DNA of 64,000 bases from Klebsiella grimontii (GCF_900200035.1 NZ_FZTC01000012.1:124001-188000); one strand, 5' to 3'; shown: positions 54,055 through 62,249, counted from the first letter of the stretch. Notes: generated by a model not told the origin, from the letters alone. Translations and numbers: made by a program.

Positions 54055-55005
54055 TCAGTGATTAATAAAGTAGAGCGAATGGCTATGCCATAAAAGCCAA
54101 TCCTGCGGATAATCACGCAGGGTGTTTTCAATCATCGACGGCAGATTCGCCGCGACCTCTTTTGGCGTCAGTGGGGAATAGATTTTTATTTTGATCCCCT
54201 GCTGGTAATAGAGGTGATAAAAAACCACCTTTGCCGAGACAATGCGGGAAAAACGCTGTACGCCGCTATGTAATTTCGCCGGGCGGCCAAATAGCCGACA
54301 GCTTATTTTCCCGGACTGCGCCTCATGGGTCTGCACGGTATAGTCGGCAGGAATATCGGGGAAAATAATCATATTTTCCCGCCCTTCCGAGACGTTGCTC
54401 ATTAGCGCCATCAGCTCGCTGGCAAGCGACGTATTATCCTGATGGATGGAGCAATAAGAGAGCGCGACGCCGCCCATTTTGCGGCTGGCGACGGTATAGC
54501 TTTCCGCGCTGGAAGAGACCACCACGCTGGCTTTACCCGGCGTTACCCTCGCTCCAACCATCGCTGCAAGGATATCCGACACGCAGTGCAGCGGTGCGAG
54601 AACAACCGGCGTTCTCTGCGCCGCCAGCGGAGCGACTACGGCATCAAGCGCTCGCGTGCACGCCTGCATCTGGGCCAAAGTGGCCGGATGCTGTCCCCAG
54701 GTCGCACCCATCTCCAGCAGCTGGCGGCGCATGGCTATCCATGCGGCGTCAATTCGCCCATCGGCGCCCGTCAGGCAGCGGTAGTTTTGCGTCGCCACGG
54801 CGGTGCGTCCGCGATATTGTCGCCCCAACAGCCGCAGCCGGCACAACGCCCGAGCCGCCGCCAACAGCAGCGGCATAGGGGTAAAACGCATAATCCCACG
54901 CACCGCCTTTTGACCGTAGCCAGTAAACGGGCGACTGCGCCAGCTCAGCTGCGCGGACCATTTTCTTACGCTGAAGACGCTCCAGACAATCAGAAAGCGC
55001 GTCAC
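54055..55005 (-). CDS. LpxL/HtrB-like acyltransferase (LPLAT family)
   Basis: A 316-residue protein with the layout of lauroyl-type acyltransferases: an N-terminal hydrophobic region, a middle catalytic region APLHCVSDILAAMVG (His140) and a phosphate-site-like stretch MIIFPDIPAD. The usual HX4D/E spacing is HX3D here (His140, Asp144), so it is diverged. It starts with GTG, supported by AAGGAG, 2 bases after the DsbA-like gene. Because it lies with an ACP and ketosynthase, it may transfer the cluster-made acyl chain to the peptide, or to a lipid. It is unlikely to be the housekeeping lipid A enzyme. Confidence 0.7.
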   Translation of the reverse strand: MTRFLIVWSVFSVRKWSAQLSWRSRPFTGYGQKAVRGIMRFTPMPLLLAAARALCRLRLLGRQYRGRTAVATQNYRCLTGADGRIDAAWIAMRRQLLEMGATWGQHPATLAQMQACTRALDAVVAPLAAQRTPVVLAPLHCVSDILAAMVGARVTPGKASVVVSSSAESYTVASRKMGGVALSYCSIHQDNTSLASELMALMSNVSEGRENMIIFPDIPADYTVQTHEAQSGKISCRLFGRPAKLHSGVQRFSRIVSAKVVFYHLYYQQGIKIKIYSPLTPKEVAANLPSMIENTLRDYPQDWLLWHSHSLYFINH

Positions 55006-55007
55006 GC

Positions 55008-55676
55008 TTACTCCTTGTCCTGAGTTAACAGCTGGCGCATATAGTCAGCAAATTCAGGAAACTGGCGATCTTTCGCCACCACGTATTTTTTATTCACAAT
55101 AAATAGCGGCGTGGCGTTTATGTCATAGAGTTCGGTAATTTTCGCCATATATTCAAGGCGTTCAGTAACGGCTTTGCTTTGGCGTACCTGATGGTATTTT
55201 TCGACATCAATATTGTTCTTTTTCAGCCAGCCGTTGAGCGCTTCATCGTCGGCTAAATTGATACCGCGGGTCATTACCGCGTTAAAAGCCTGGTCGCGCA
55301 TCTGGCGCTCAAGCCCCATGACTTCGAGGGTGGCAAAAACCGGCGCATAAATTGCCAGACCGTTTCTTTCGGCGGTGATATGGATAACTTCAAAGGTACT
55401 CTCCGCAGGCAATGTGCCGGCGAATTTCTCGATATCTTCCTCGTTCGACGCGCAGTAGTGACAGCCGTAGGACATCACTTCAATAATGCTGCTGTCATGT
55501 TTTATTGGGCTACTGGCAACGATTGCGCTGTCAATTTCCCGCAGGGCCGAAGGCTCGCTGCTGTTCGATGCAAACGTATTAAATACAAAAACGTGATAGC
55601 ACAGCACGGTAATCAGCGACGAAATTAACGCCACCAGAAACGTATAGCCAACAGCGGTAATAGGTTTTATCTTCAT
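55008..55676 (-). CDS. DsbA-like membrane-anchored thiol oxidoreductase
   Basis: A 222-residue protein with one N-terminal transmembrane anchor (about residues 8-30) and a periplasmic thioredoxin-fold domain with inserted helices. The active site is CHYC (Cys72, Cys75) in VMSYGCHYCASNEED, close to the CPHC of DsbA, and the cis-proline loop is NATPLFIVNKKYV. It would form or rearrange disulfides in the cysteine-rich peptide encoded just upstream. The start MKIKPITAV at 55676 was chosen because the longer frame reaches back into the peptide gene; its ribosome site is weak. Confidence 0.85.
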   Translation of the reverse strand: MKIKPITAVGYTFLVALISSLITVLCYHVFVFNTFASNSSEPSALREIDSAIVASSPIKHDSSIIEVMSYGCHYCASNEEDIEKFAGTLPAESTFEVIHITAERNGLAIYAPVFATLEVMGLERQMRDQAFNAVMTRGINLADDEALNGWLKKNNIDVEKYHQVRQSKAVTERLEYMAKITELYDINATPLFIVNKKYVVAKDRQFPEFADYMRQLLTQDKE

Positions 55677-55708
55677 TTGATACCAGGCTCGCGAATATGG
55701 CGGAGAAA

Positions 55709-55734
55709 TATATGGAGGGTTTCCCCTCCATATA
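55709..55734 (-). terminator. Hairpin between the peptide gene and its machinery
   Basis: TATATGGAGGG (55709-55719) and CCCTCCATATA (55724-55734) form a perfect 11-bp stem with a 4-base loop, 12 bases after the peptide stop. On the minus strand the stem is followed by TTTCTCC, a weak T-run. It may be a leaky terminator or RNA-stabilising element giving far more peptide message than machinery message, as in many bacteriocin operons. Confidence 0.7.
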
Positions 55735-55746
55735 CCACAACAGAAA

Positions 55747-55956
55747 TTACTGACGGATGCGATTCGGCACGACGCACATACCGTCGGACGCATCTTTCAT
55801 GGTCACGGTTGAGTTGCCGTGCTTATCCGTACAGGTAGTCACTTGTTTACAGGTTGAAACACCGCCCACCACCACGGTCTCGTAAGAGCTGGTGCAAGTT
55901 TCCTTGCAAGTTCCGCCAATAATAGCTGATGCTTCAATCATACTTAATTTTTGCAT
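55747..55956 (-). CDS. Double-glycine-leader, cysteine-rich secreted peptide precursor
   Basis: A 69-residue precursor. Residues 1-15 (MQKLSMIEASAIIGG) form a classic C39-type leader: short, amphipathic, ending in Gly14-Gly15. The remaining 54 residues begin TCKETC and hold five cysteines (17, 21, 36, 42, 61), many Thr/Ser/Val, and no long hydrophobic helix. AAGGA is 8 bases before the ATG. From memory it resembles small IIGGTC proteins of enterobacteria grouped as DUF4762; a Pfam search would decide. Position at the head of PCAT, DsbA-like and acyltransferase genes makes it the likely substrate. No immunity gene is recognised next to it. Confidence 0.85.
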   Translation of the reverse strand: MQKLSMIEASAIIGGTCKETCTSSYETVVVGGVSTCKQVTTCTDKHGNSTVTMKDASDGMCVVPNRIRQ

Positions 55957-56007
55957 TTGTTAGATCCTTAACAATTTATATTGAAATATGTTTTTCTTGC
56001 ACTTACC

Positions 56008-56031
56008 TACTGGCTAAGTAACCTGCCAGTA
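56008..56031. other. Inverted repeat upstream of the peptide gene
   Basis: TACTGGC (56008-56014) and GCCAGTA (56025-56031) flank a 10-base loop in the 103-base gap between the LuxR-type gene and the peptide gene. It could be the 3' hairpin of the regulator message or an operator for the peptide promoter; nothing decides between these. The A/T-rich TATAAA nearer the peptide gene could be a -10 element. Confidence 0.35.
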
Positions 56032-56059
56032 ATTCTTTTGATGTCATATTTATCCGCTG

Positions 56060-56731
56060 TTATACGCAGGGGGTAGCTACGATGCACTTGAAAATATTAA
56101 ACAGCTCTACGTTGTTTTTAACGTTTAACTTTTTCATTAGCCCCCGTTTACAGCGGCTCAGGCGACGAACATCTATTTTTTGTTCAGAGGAAATTTGTGA
56201 TAATGACTTCCCTTTGAATATTTCTTCCATTAACCACCAGTCATCACTGGAGATACTATTATTAAAATCCCTGGCTAACCATTTCTGCCGGGTATAATTA
56301 ATCAAAGAGCGACTGAAAAATATTTTTTCCGCTGGCATAGAATCAGCACCTTCGATGAACTTAAAAAAGTTATCCAGGGACTCATTCTTCAAAAGCCAGC
56401 TTGCTTCCGGGAGAAGTGAATGCAGCGCAAAGAATAACGAAATATTATTCTCGCTTAATAAAATAACCAGCTGCTGATTTTCCCGGCAGTAGTGCTCTTT
56501 AATGGTGTAAAGCGCGTTAAAACGCTCGTCCGGCAAGCTGTCGACATCGCAGAGGACCCAGCGCAGTTCATCTTTCTGTTTAGGCAGACGCAGGGTGTTG
56601 ATCAGTTCAGAGAAATGGTCGAGCCTTGTGAACGCGCAGTCACCTTCATGCATGGCAAGATCGTCAACCACTGAACGTACGCCTTCCGCGAAAAAGATGT
56701 TTTTATCGTAGAGAAAGAAACGACGGCTCAT
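56060..56731 (-). CDS. LuxR-type response regulator-like transcription factor
   Basis: A 223-residue protein. The N-terminal part (about residues 3-130) resembles a receiver-like domain (FFLYDKNIFFAEGVRSVV, then VLCDVDSLPDE), but the phosphoacceptor region is poorly conserved. The C-terminal LuxR/GerE helix-turn-helix covers about 155-210 (SSDDWWLMEEIFKGKSLSQI, then VRRLSRCKRGLMKKLNVKN). It follows the last fimbrial gene by 22 bases and precedes the peptide gene by 103, so it is probably the terminal gene of the fimbrial operon and may regulate fimbriae, peptide genes or both. Confidence 0.75.
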   Translation of the reverse strand: MSRRFFLYDKNIFFAEGVRSVVDDLAMHEGDCAFTRLDHFSELINTLRLPKQKDELRWVLCDVDSLPDERFNALYTIKEHYCRENQQLVILLSENNISLFFALHSLLPEASWLLKNESLDNFFKFIEGADSMPAEKIFFSRSLINYTRQKWLARDFNNSISSDDWWLMEEIFKGKSLSQISSEQKIDVRRLSRCKRGLMKKLNVKNNVELFNIFKCIVATPCV

Positions 56732-56753
56732 TTATCATCATCCTTGATCTATT

Positions 56754-57302
56754 CTACTGGTAATTAAGGGTATAATTCGCTGTTGCCTGGAAGGCGCCGG
56801 TTTCCAGGGTTTTGTTACTCAAGGCGTCCGGTTCACCTTCAACAAAAGCTTTAAAATTTAACTGCATGTTGGCATCGGAAATAGCGACGGCGGTGGTCGG
56901 CGTATTGAGCAAAATCGCCGTGCCGTTACTCTCTTCAAAACCTATACCAATACCGCTGGCGGTTTGAGGCGCGACCGGCGTAATCGCCAGACGGTCGCTC
57001 ATATTGGTATTTTCCGTCCCGCTAAAGGTCACGGTGACGGAATTAAAAACATCGGTGCTGCAATCCTGGAGTTCAATAACAAACGCTTTGGGCTGCGATT
57101 TTCCCTCCGCATAAAGCGTGCGGGTTGAAATCTGGCCAAAATCTACGGTGATGTTTTTTGACGAAGGCACGATACTGCAACCGTGGGAAATGACGGTTCC
57201 CTTGAATTTTAAATCGCCGCCGATCAGCTCTCCGATGGCATGCGCCGGAGCAGCTGCGGATAGCGAACCTATGAGTATCATTGATGCGATGAGTTGACGC
57301 AT
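56754..57302 (-). CDS. Fimbrial minor subunit
   Basis: A 182-residue chaperone-usher pilin. The signal peptide ends near residue 22 (AAPAHA). An N-terminal donor strand segment precedes VISHGCSIVPSSKNITVDFGQIST, and ELQDCSTDVF carries the second Cys of the pilin disulfide. The C-terminus ANYTLNYQ has the alternating pattern with penultimate Tyr recognised by the chaperone. It is the last structural gene of the operon, after the adhesin. It may be an additional tip or terminator subunit. Confidence 0.88.
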   Translation of the reverse strand: MRQLIASMILIGSLSAAAPAHAIGELIGGDLKFKGTVISHGCSIVPSSKNITVDFGQISTRTLYAEGKSQPKAFVIELQDCSTDVFNSVTVTFSGTENTNMSDRLAITPVAPQTASGIGIGFEESNGTAILLNTPTTAVAISDANMQLNFKAFVEGEPDALSNKTLETGAFQATANYTLNYQ

Positions 57303-57311
57303 GCTGTCCCC

Positions 57312-58364
57312 TTACTGAAACTCAGCGACCACGGTGGCCGATGCCTGGAAATCCCCTTCGAGAACGTTAGTTCCGGCATTGGCAATTGGCGCGGCGGTCA
57401 AATTCCAGGTTCCCTGATTGTTATTAAAACCCGGCACGTCATAAAACTTATTCGCGGCGACTAAATTGCCGCCGGAATCTTTCAGGATAATGCCAAGATT
57501 GGAGCGGTCGACGGCGCCGGTGGTGCCTAAATAGTCGCTGTTAAAACTGGCGGTATTGGCCTGCTGAATTCCCAGGCGAATATTTAAATTTCCGGTGGCG
57601 AAACTCCCCCCTTCGCACTTCACCTGAATCGGCACGGACTGGCTGTAATTATTGCCGTTAAGCAGCGAGCCCGCGCTGGGGATGGTATTAAAATCAACGA
57701 CGATCGGCGATCCTGAGTTGACAATACATTTATCCGGAACGGTAATGACCCCGGAATTAATCGAGACAATCGACATGGGAGTGCTGCCCATCCCTGCGCT
57801 GTAATTCCCAAGGCGACCATAAAGCTTGGCAATTTCAGTACCCAGCAGGTTAACGCCGTTGACAATCGGCTTGGTGATCATAAACGTTACCCGCCCCTGA
57901 GCGCCGGACTCAAAGTTGTTAAACTGGGTAGTTGGCGGTACGCATTTATTTTGATGAGCCTGGTTTGACTCATTATTAAAAGGCACCGGAAGATATTCCA
58001 TGCGCTGGCCACGGATATATATCTCAATTTTCACATCCATATAATCATTAAGTTTTAAATACCCCGGTGTGCTTCCCTGCTGCAGCAGCGAAGCGGTCGC
58101 AGAGTAATAAATCGCCTCGTTTTCCATAGGAATAGTGCAGCTGGCGATACCAGAATATTGTCCGCCCAATGAAAAGACATAAGGGATCGTCGCCCCAATG
58201 CTATTGTTGGTAATATCCTGATTGGCGACGTCGATATTGTACATTTTAGGTCCGCCAACCGGCGTAATTTCCCCTTCCACCGCCGCGCTGGCGTCGAGAG
58301 TGAATACGCCGCCGCAGAGTAATAGCGTGATACAAGATTTCCGCCCGATAACCCTCGTCGCCAT
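57312..58364 (-). CDS. Two-domain fimbrial tip adhesin
   Basis: A 350-residue protein, about twice the length of a pilin. After a signal peptide (about 1-27), an N-terminal receptor-binding domain spans about 28-205 with cysteines in IASCTIPM and QNKCVPPT. A C-terminal pilin domain spans about 210-350, with DKCIVNSG and IQVKCEGG, and ends EGDFQASATVVAEFQ, a chaperone-recognition strand. The ligand is unknown; the N-domain does not obviously match FimH or PapG. It begins one base into the end of the preceding minor pilin gene. Confidence 0.82.
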   Translation of the reverse strand: MATRVIGRKSCITLLLCGGVFTLDASAAVEGEITPVGGPKMYNIDVANQDITNNSIGATIPYVFSLGGQYSGIASCTIPMENEAIYYSATASLLQQGSTPGYLKLNDYMDVKIEIYIRGQRMEYLPVPFNNESNQAHQNKCVPPTTQFNNFESGAQGRVTFMITKPIVNGVNLLGTEIAKLYGRLGNYSAGMGSTPMSIVSINSGVITVPDKCIVNSGSPIVVDFNTIPSAGSLLNGNNYSQSVPIQVKCEGGSFATGNLNIRLGIQQANTASFNSDYLGTTGAVDRSNLGIILKDSGGNLVAANKFYDVPGFNNNQGTWNLTAAPIANAGTNVLEGDFQASATVVAEFQ

Positions 58365-58996
58365 CAGAGATACTCCATTTTTAAACGCAGCAGGCCGCTA
58401 AAGTTTCCTGCGGTCACGTTTCGCCCGGTCGATTCCAGCACGGCAATAAACGTCAGGCTGCTGTCGCCGGTTTTCACGATAAACGGCGGCTGCGTTTGAT
58501 TAATATCCAGCGCCCGCTCTTTGACATCCAGCAGGCGAATACCGGCTCCTGAGATGCTGCCGGTCAGGCGCAACAGCTGGCGATTATGCTCATCCGACTC
58601 GCCGATGAAGGTGAGCTGAACCGCCTGCTCGCCGGTGGTATAGAGATGCTTGCTACTGCCCGTCGTCCGTGAGGCGATGCTGTCGCGCGCCTGCGACGCG
58701 CCTTTCAGGCAATCCCTGAGTTCGACGCGAACCAGCACCGGCTGGCTACGGTCGCCCGCCTGGTGAAAACGCCGGGCGCTGATTTCGCCCATCTCAATAA
58801 TCTGCAGGCGGCTTTGCGGGGCAAGCACGCAAGGCGAGGCATACACAGAGCCATTGAATATCACGTTACCGCCATCCTCCCCCTGATGATCCCGGTTATA
58901 GTGCTGCGGCTGTAGCGGAATATCAGCGTCGGCCAGCGCTGGCATACTGATACCGAATACAAACAGTGCTAATAGCGATAGGCGCGTTTTCATCAT
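58364..58996 (-). CDS. Fimbrial minor subunit / adaptor
   Basis: A 210-residue pilin-like protein. The signal peptide ends near residue 22 (PALADA). Cysteines in VYASPCVLAPQSRL and ELRDCLKGAS form the pilin disulfide. The C-terminus NFSGLLRLKMEYL has the alternating hydrophobic pattern with penultimate Tyr. It is encoded between chaperone and adhesin, the usual place of an adaptor joining tip adhesin to shaft. It ends on the first base of the adhesin gene. Confidence 0.85.
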   Translation of the reverse strand: MMKTRLSLLALFVFGISMPALADADIPLQPQHYNRDHQGEDGGNVIFNGSVYASPCVLAPQSRLQIIEMGEISARRFHQAGDRSQPVLVRVELRDCLKGASQARDSIASRTTGSSKHLYTTGEQAVQLTFIGESDEHNRQLLRLTGSISGAGIRLLDVKERALDINQTQPPFIVKTGDSSLTFIAVLESTGRNVTAGNFSGLLRLKMEYL

Positions 58997-59011
58997 CAGG
59001 TTCCTCTTTAA

Positions 59012-59755
59012 TTACCCTTGCTGCGATGGCGGCAGCGCTTTACAGGTGTTTCCTTCACAGCGGTATTTCAGCTCTGGATGTCCGCCATAATCATTCACGT
59101 ACATCATCGCAAACTCTCTAACGCCGCCATCGGTCACGCTGAACTCCAGACTGGACTTCGGCGCAATCATAATTCCCGGGAACTTAGTGATTTTTTCACC
59201 TTTAACGCGGGACAGGCTAATAATGGTGATGTAGTAAGGCGTCGGGTTTTGCGCGGTCATCTTATTGCCGCTCTTTTGAAAGACGACCTGGTCCTGCCAT
59301 ATTTCGCTTTTGCTTTTGGGAATAATGGCGGTCGGGCGGAAAAATAATTTAATCCGCGACTGCATGGCCAGCTGCAGGACGTTCGCTTTATCTGGCTTAG
59401 GCGGAATTTCCCGCACGCTTAAATAAAACAGGCTTTCGCGGTCCTGCGGCAGCTGGTTGATACCATCTGTTTTTGTGACCCGCGCCACCCCTTTTTGCCC
59501 GCCGTTAATCCGCTGCAAAGGCGGTAAAACCACCAGCGGAGAGGTGATCTTGTTGCCCTTGCTGTCTTCCACCCACGATTGCGCCAGGAACGGAATATCC
59601 GGGCTTGTGTTGGTTAGATTGGCGCTCGCCGAGCTATCTTTACCGGTGATGATAAGACGCGTGCGATCCAGCGAAACCCCCGCCTGCGCGGTACCGCTTA
59701 CCGCCGCCAGCATCAGAATGCCCATCCAGCAGAGTTTGTTGCTTGTTATGCTCAT
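59012..59755 (-). CDS. Periplasmic fimbrial chaperone
   Basis: A 247-residue PapD-like chaperone with two immunoglobulin-like domains after a signal peptide (about 1-25, ending TAQA). Subunit-binding residues are present: Arg in LDRTRLIITG and Lys in MQSRIKLFFRP. The GINQLPQDRESLFYLSVREIPP stretch, split near 100-120, is the family signature. The C-terminus carries a Cys pair (RCEGNTC). It holds pilins by donor-strand complementation and delivers them to the usher upstream. Confidence 0.93.
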   Translation of the reverse strand: MSITSNKLCWMGILMLAAVSGTAQAGVSLDRTRLIITGKDSSASANLTNTSPDIPFLAQSWVEDSKGNKITSPLVVLPPLQRINGGQKGVARVTKTDGINQLPQDRESLFYLSVREIPPKPDKANVLQLAMQSRIKLFFRPTAIIPKSKSEIWQDQVVFQKSGNKMTAQNPTPYYITIISLSRVKGEKITKFPGIMIAPKSSLEFSVTDGGVREFAMMYVNDYGGHPELKYRCEGNTCKALPPSQQG

Positions 59756-59780
59756 TTTTGGCCTTTTATTACTGTCACTG

Positions 59781-62249
59781 TCATTTACACGGCAATAGCG
59801 CGGCTGTCGAACGACGCTCTATGGTCGGCGGGATGGCAATCTGACACTGCTTTTTCCCGCTCCACACTACGCTTAGCAGCTCATGAGGATTCACCCCTGC
59901 CAGCCATCCCTGCCCACCTTCCATAATCATCGATACGCTCACGCCATCGCCGTTGATAACCTCGGCGCCGAACGGCGGATAGGTACCGTCAGCCAGGCGG
60001 ATAATGCCCATCATTTTTTCGCCCTGCGCCATGCCAAAGGTCTGATAACCAATAGCGCCTTCGGTCAGCGTGGCGGTGCTGATGGCTTTTGCCGGTTCAA
60101 TGGATTCCGACATCGCATCAACGTCAACCCGGGTATCAAAGCTGTTGTAGCTCACGATGTCCGGAATAACGGCGATGCCGAAATTATTGGTTCTTGATTT
60201 ACCGTCATTGAGCGGCACGTCGCCGATGCCGTTGGTGTTCACCATTACGCGCGCCGTATTGAGCGTCGCGCCGCTGTTGTGGATCGCCGCCCCGTGCCGG
60301 GTCGCGGTAAAGCCGCCGCGCAGGGTGCTGCTCAGAGAGAGATAGTGATCCTGCTGATAGCTGGCGTTGCTGTTGATTTCAGCGTACTGCGAGCGGCGCT
60401 GATAGTAGCCGTCGACGTTGGCATAGCCGCTCTGGCTCGCTCCGGCACGCAGACGCCACAGGTTGTTGTAGTCGCTGCTGTCGGTATAGGAGAGCATCGG
60501 GCTGGTTTTGCCGTTATTGGTCTGCACGTCGAGGCCGCTCCATTTACTATCGCCAACCGGAATGGAAAGCGAGAAAGCAATAGAGTCGTCTTTCCGCCCT
60601 TCGTAATCCGAACGGTAGGCCGAAATATTGGTGGTGATCCCGCGAATATTACCGACGTTAAACGAGCGCCCTAGCGAGATGCCGTAGCGATCCTGGCTGC
60701 TTCGGTTCCAGTAATTCTGATGGGTGTAGGTCAAAAATACCGTGGTCGCTTTACCAGGCTCATCGGCCCAGAACGTTTTATTGCCGGTGATGATATAAAC
60801 TTCTTTTTCACGCCCAAGGCTGTCGTAACCCTCATAGCGCTCGTTGAGATATTGCGAGAAAGAGCGGAAGTCCTCCTGCGAGAAGCGATATCCGGCGAAG
60901 GTAATGGAACTATTATATTCGTCGAACGTTTTCGCATAGCTCAGCTTAAACGAGGTCCCTTTAAGCCGCTTCTGGTTTGACTGCTGACTGTAGGATTCCG
61001 TAGCGTCCAGCGAGAGGGCGCCAAGTACGCTGAGATCGCGGCCAATACCGGCGGAGACCGCGGTATATTCGGCCCCTGCGCTTTGTAAACCGCCGTACAG
61101 CGACCAGGCGTTGGTGATCCCCCAGGAGAAATCGCCGGAAGCGAAACCGGGTCCCTGAATTTTATGGCTATAGCGGGACGGCGCGCCGATCGCCACGTTG
61201 TAGCGCACGTAGCCGGGACGCGTAAGATAAGGAATATTGGCGGTGTTAACCTGGAAAGTCGAAATTGAGCCATCCTGCTCTTCCACCTGCACATCCAGCG
61301 TACCGCGCACCGAGCTGCGTAAATCCTGAATATTAAACGGTCCGGCGGGCACCGTCGTTTCATAAATGATGCGTCCGCTCTGCTTCACCGTCACTTTGGC
61401 GTTGGTCTTGGCCAGACCGCGAATTTCCGGCGCATACCCCTGCAGGTTTGGCGGCAGCTGACGCTCATCGCTGGCGAGATTAAGCCCGGTAAAGCGCACG
61501 GTGTCGAAGACCTGAGAATCAAGATAGATCTCCCCCGCCGTCAGCTTTGCCGCCATCATCGGCAGCGGGCGGTAGGCGTAGATCTGATTCATATCGAAAT
61601 CAAATTGATGCGTCGCGCTGTAATAACTGGTCTGATATTCGCCGCGCAGGCGCCAGCCGCCGAGGTTGACCCCGGTCTGACCGTATCCGCTCAGGGTGCT
61701 GTAATCTTCATGCATATCCAGCTGGCGGGTATATTGCCCGGTCAGGCTATAGTCGAGCAAAAATCCGCCGATCCCCTGGTCCCAGCGCTCCGGCGGCGTC
61801 CAGTTCGGATCGTTGTATTTCATCCACGCCTGCGGGACGGTGATGTCCAGCACCCCGGCGTAGTTACTGAGGGTGGCGCCAGGAAGGCTCAGCAGGTCAT
61901 AGCAGTCAGCAAACGGCTGTGCGACCTTTTGCTGCGCATCCTCTTTCAAAGCCAATCTGGCAAGAATTTCGCCGTTGATGCAGGCCTGGGTATGCTTCTG
62001 ATCTTTAGAAGCCAGATAGCGAACCTTTTGCTGCCCGACCGCCTGGCCATTTATTTTAATATCTAATAAGTACTCGCCCGGCGGGACATAGTTGTCGGTG
62101 GCGAAACGGGTTAAATCGATATTGTCGCGATCGGCCGCATCCAGTACGTCGGTATTAAATTCCACGTCGGTTGAGGCGTAAGCCATAGAGGTACAGCAGA
62201 AAAAAAGCATCTGAGAGAGGATTATTTTTATTTTTTGTTCTGCTGACAT
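59781..62249 (-). CDS. Outer-membrane fimbrial usher
   Basis: An 822-residue usher. The signal peptide ends near residue 26 (MAYA). The N-terminal periplasmic domain (VEFNTDVLDAADRDNIDLTRF split near 28-50) has a cysteine pair (QACINGE, FADCYDL). The 24-strand barrel, plug region and C-terminal domains follow, ending CQIAIPPT and ALLPCK. It is the assembly platform and pore for the pili. Order is major pilin, minor pilin, usher, chaperone, as in Pap-type operons, rather than chaperone before usher as in type 1 fimbriae. Confidence 0.95.
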   Translation of the reverse strand: MSAEQKIKIILSQMLFFCCTSMAYASTDVEFNTDVLDAADRDNIDLTRFATDNYVPPGEYLLDIKINGQAVGQQKVRYLASKDQKHTQACINGEILARLALKEDAQQKVAQPFADCYDLLSLPGATLSNYAGVLDITVPQAWMKYNDPNWTPPERWDQGIGGFLLDYSLTGQYTRQLDMHEDYSTLSGYGQTGVNLGGWRLRGEYQTSYYSATHQFDFDMNQIYAYRPLPMMAAKLTAGEIYLDSQVFDTVRFTGLNLASDERQLPPNLQGYAPEIRGLAKTNAKVTVKQSGRIIYETTVPAGPFNIQDLRSSVRGTLDVQVEEQDGSISTFQVNTANIPYLTRPGYVRYNVAIGAPSRYSHKIQGPGFASGDFSWGITNAWSLYGGLQSAGAEYTAVSAGIGRDLSVLGALSLDATESYSQQSNQKRLKGTSFKLSYAKTFDEYNSSITFAGYRFSQEDFRSFSQYLNERYEGYDSLGREKEVYIITGNKTFWADEPGKATTVFLTYTHQNYWNRSSQDRYGISLGRSFNVGNIRGITTNISAYRSDYEGRKDDSIAFSLSIPVGDSKWSGLDVQTNNGKTSPMLSYTDSSDYNNLWRLRAGASQSGYANVDGYYQRRSQYAEINSNASYQQDHYLSLSSTLRGGFTATRHGAAIHNSGATLNTARVMVNTNGIGDVPLNDGKSRTNNFGIAVIPDIVSYNSFDTRVDVDAMSESIEPAKAISTATLTEGAIGYQTFGMAQGEKMMGIIRLADGTYPPFGAEVINGDGVSVSMIMEGGQGWLAGVNPHELLSVVWSGKKQCQIAIPPTIERRSTAALLPCK

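Noticed and set aside
54055-55005. Housekeeping lipid A acyltransferase (lpxL or lpxM)
   Set aside because: The gene is embedded in the peptide-export operon, has a shifted HX3D motif and starts 2 bases after a DsbA-like gene, so it is more likely pathway-specific.
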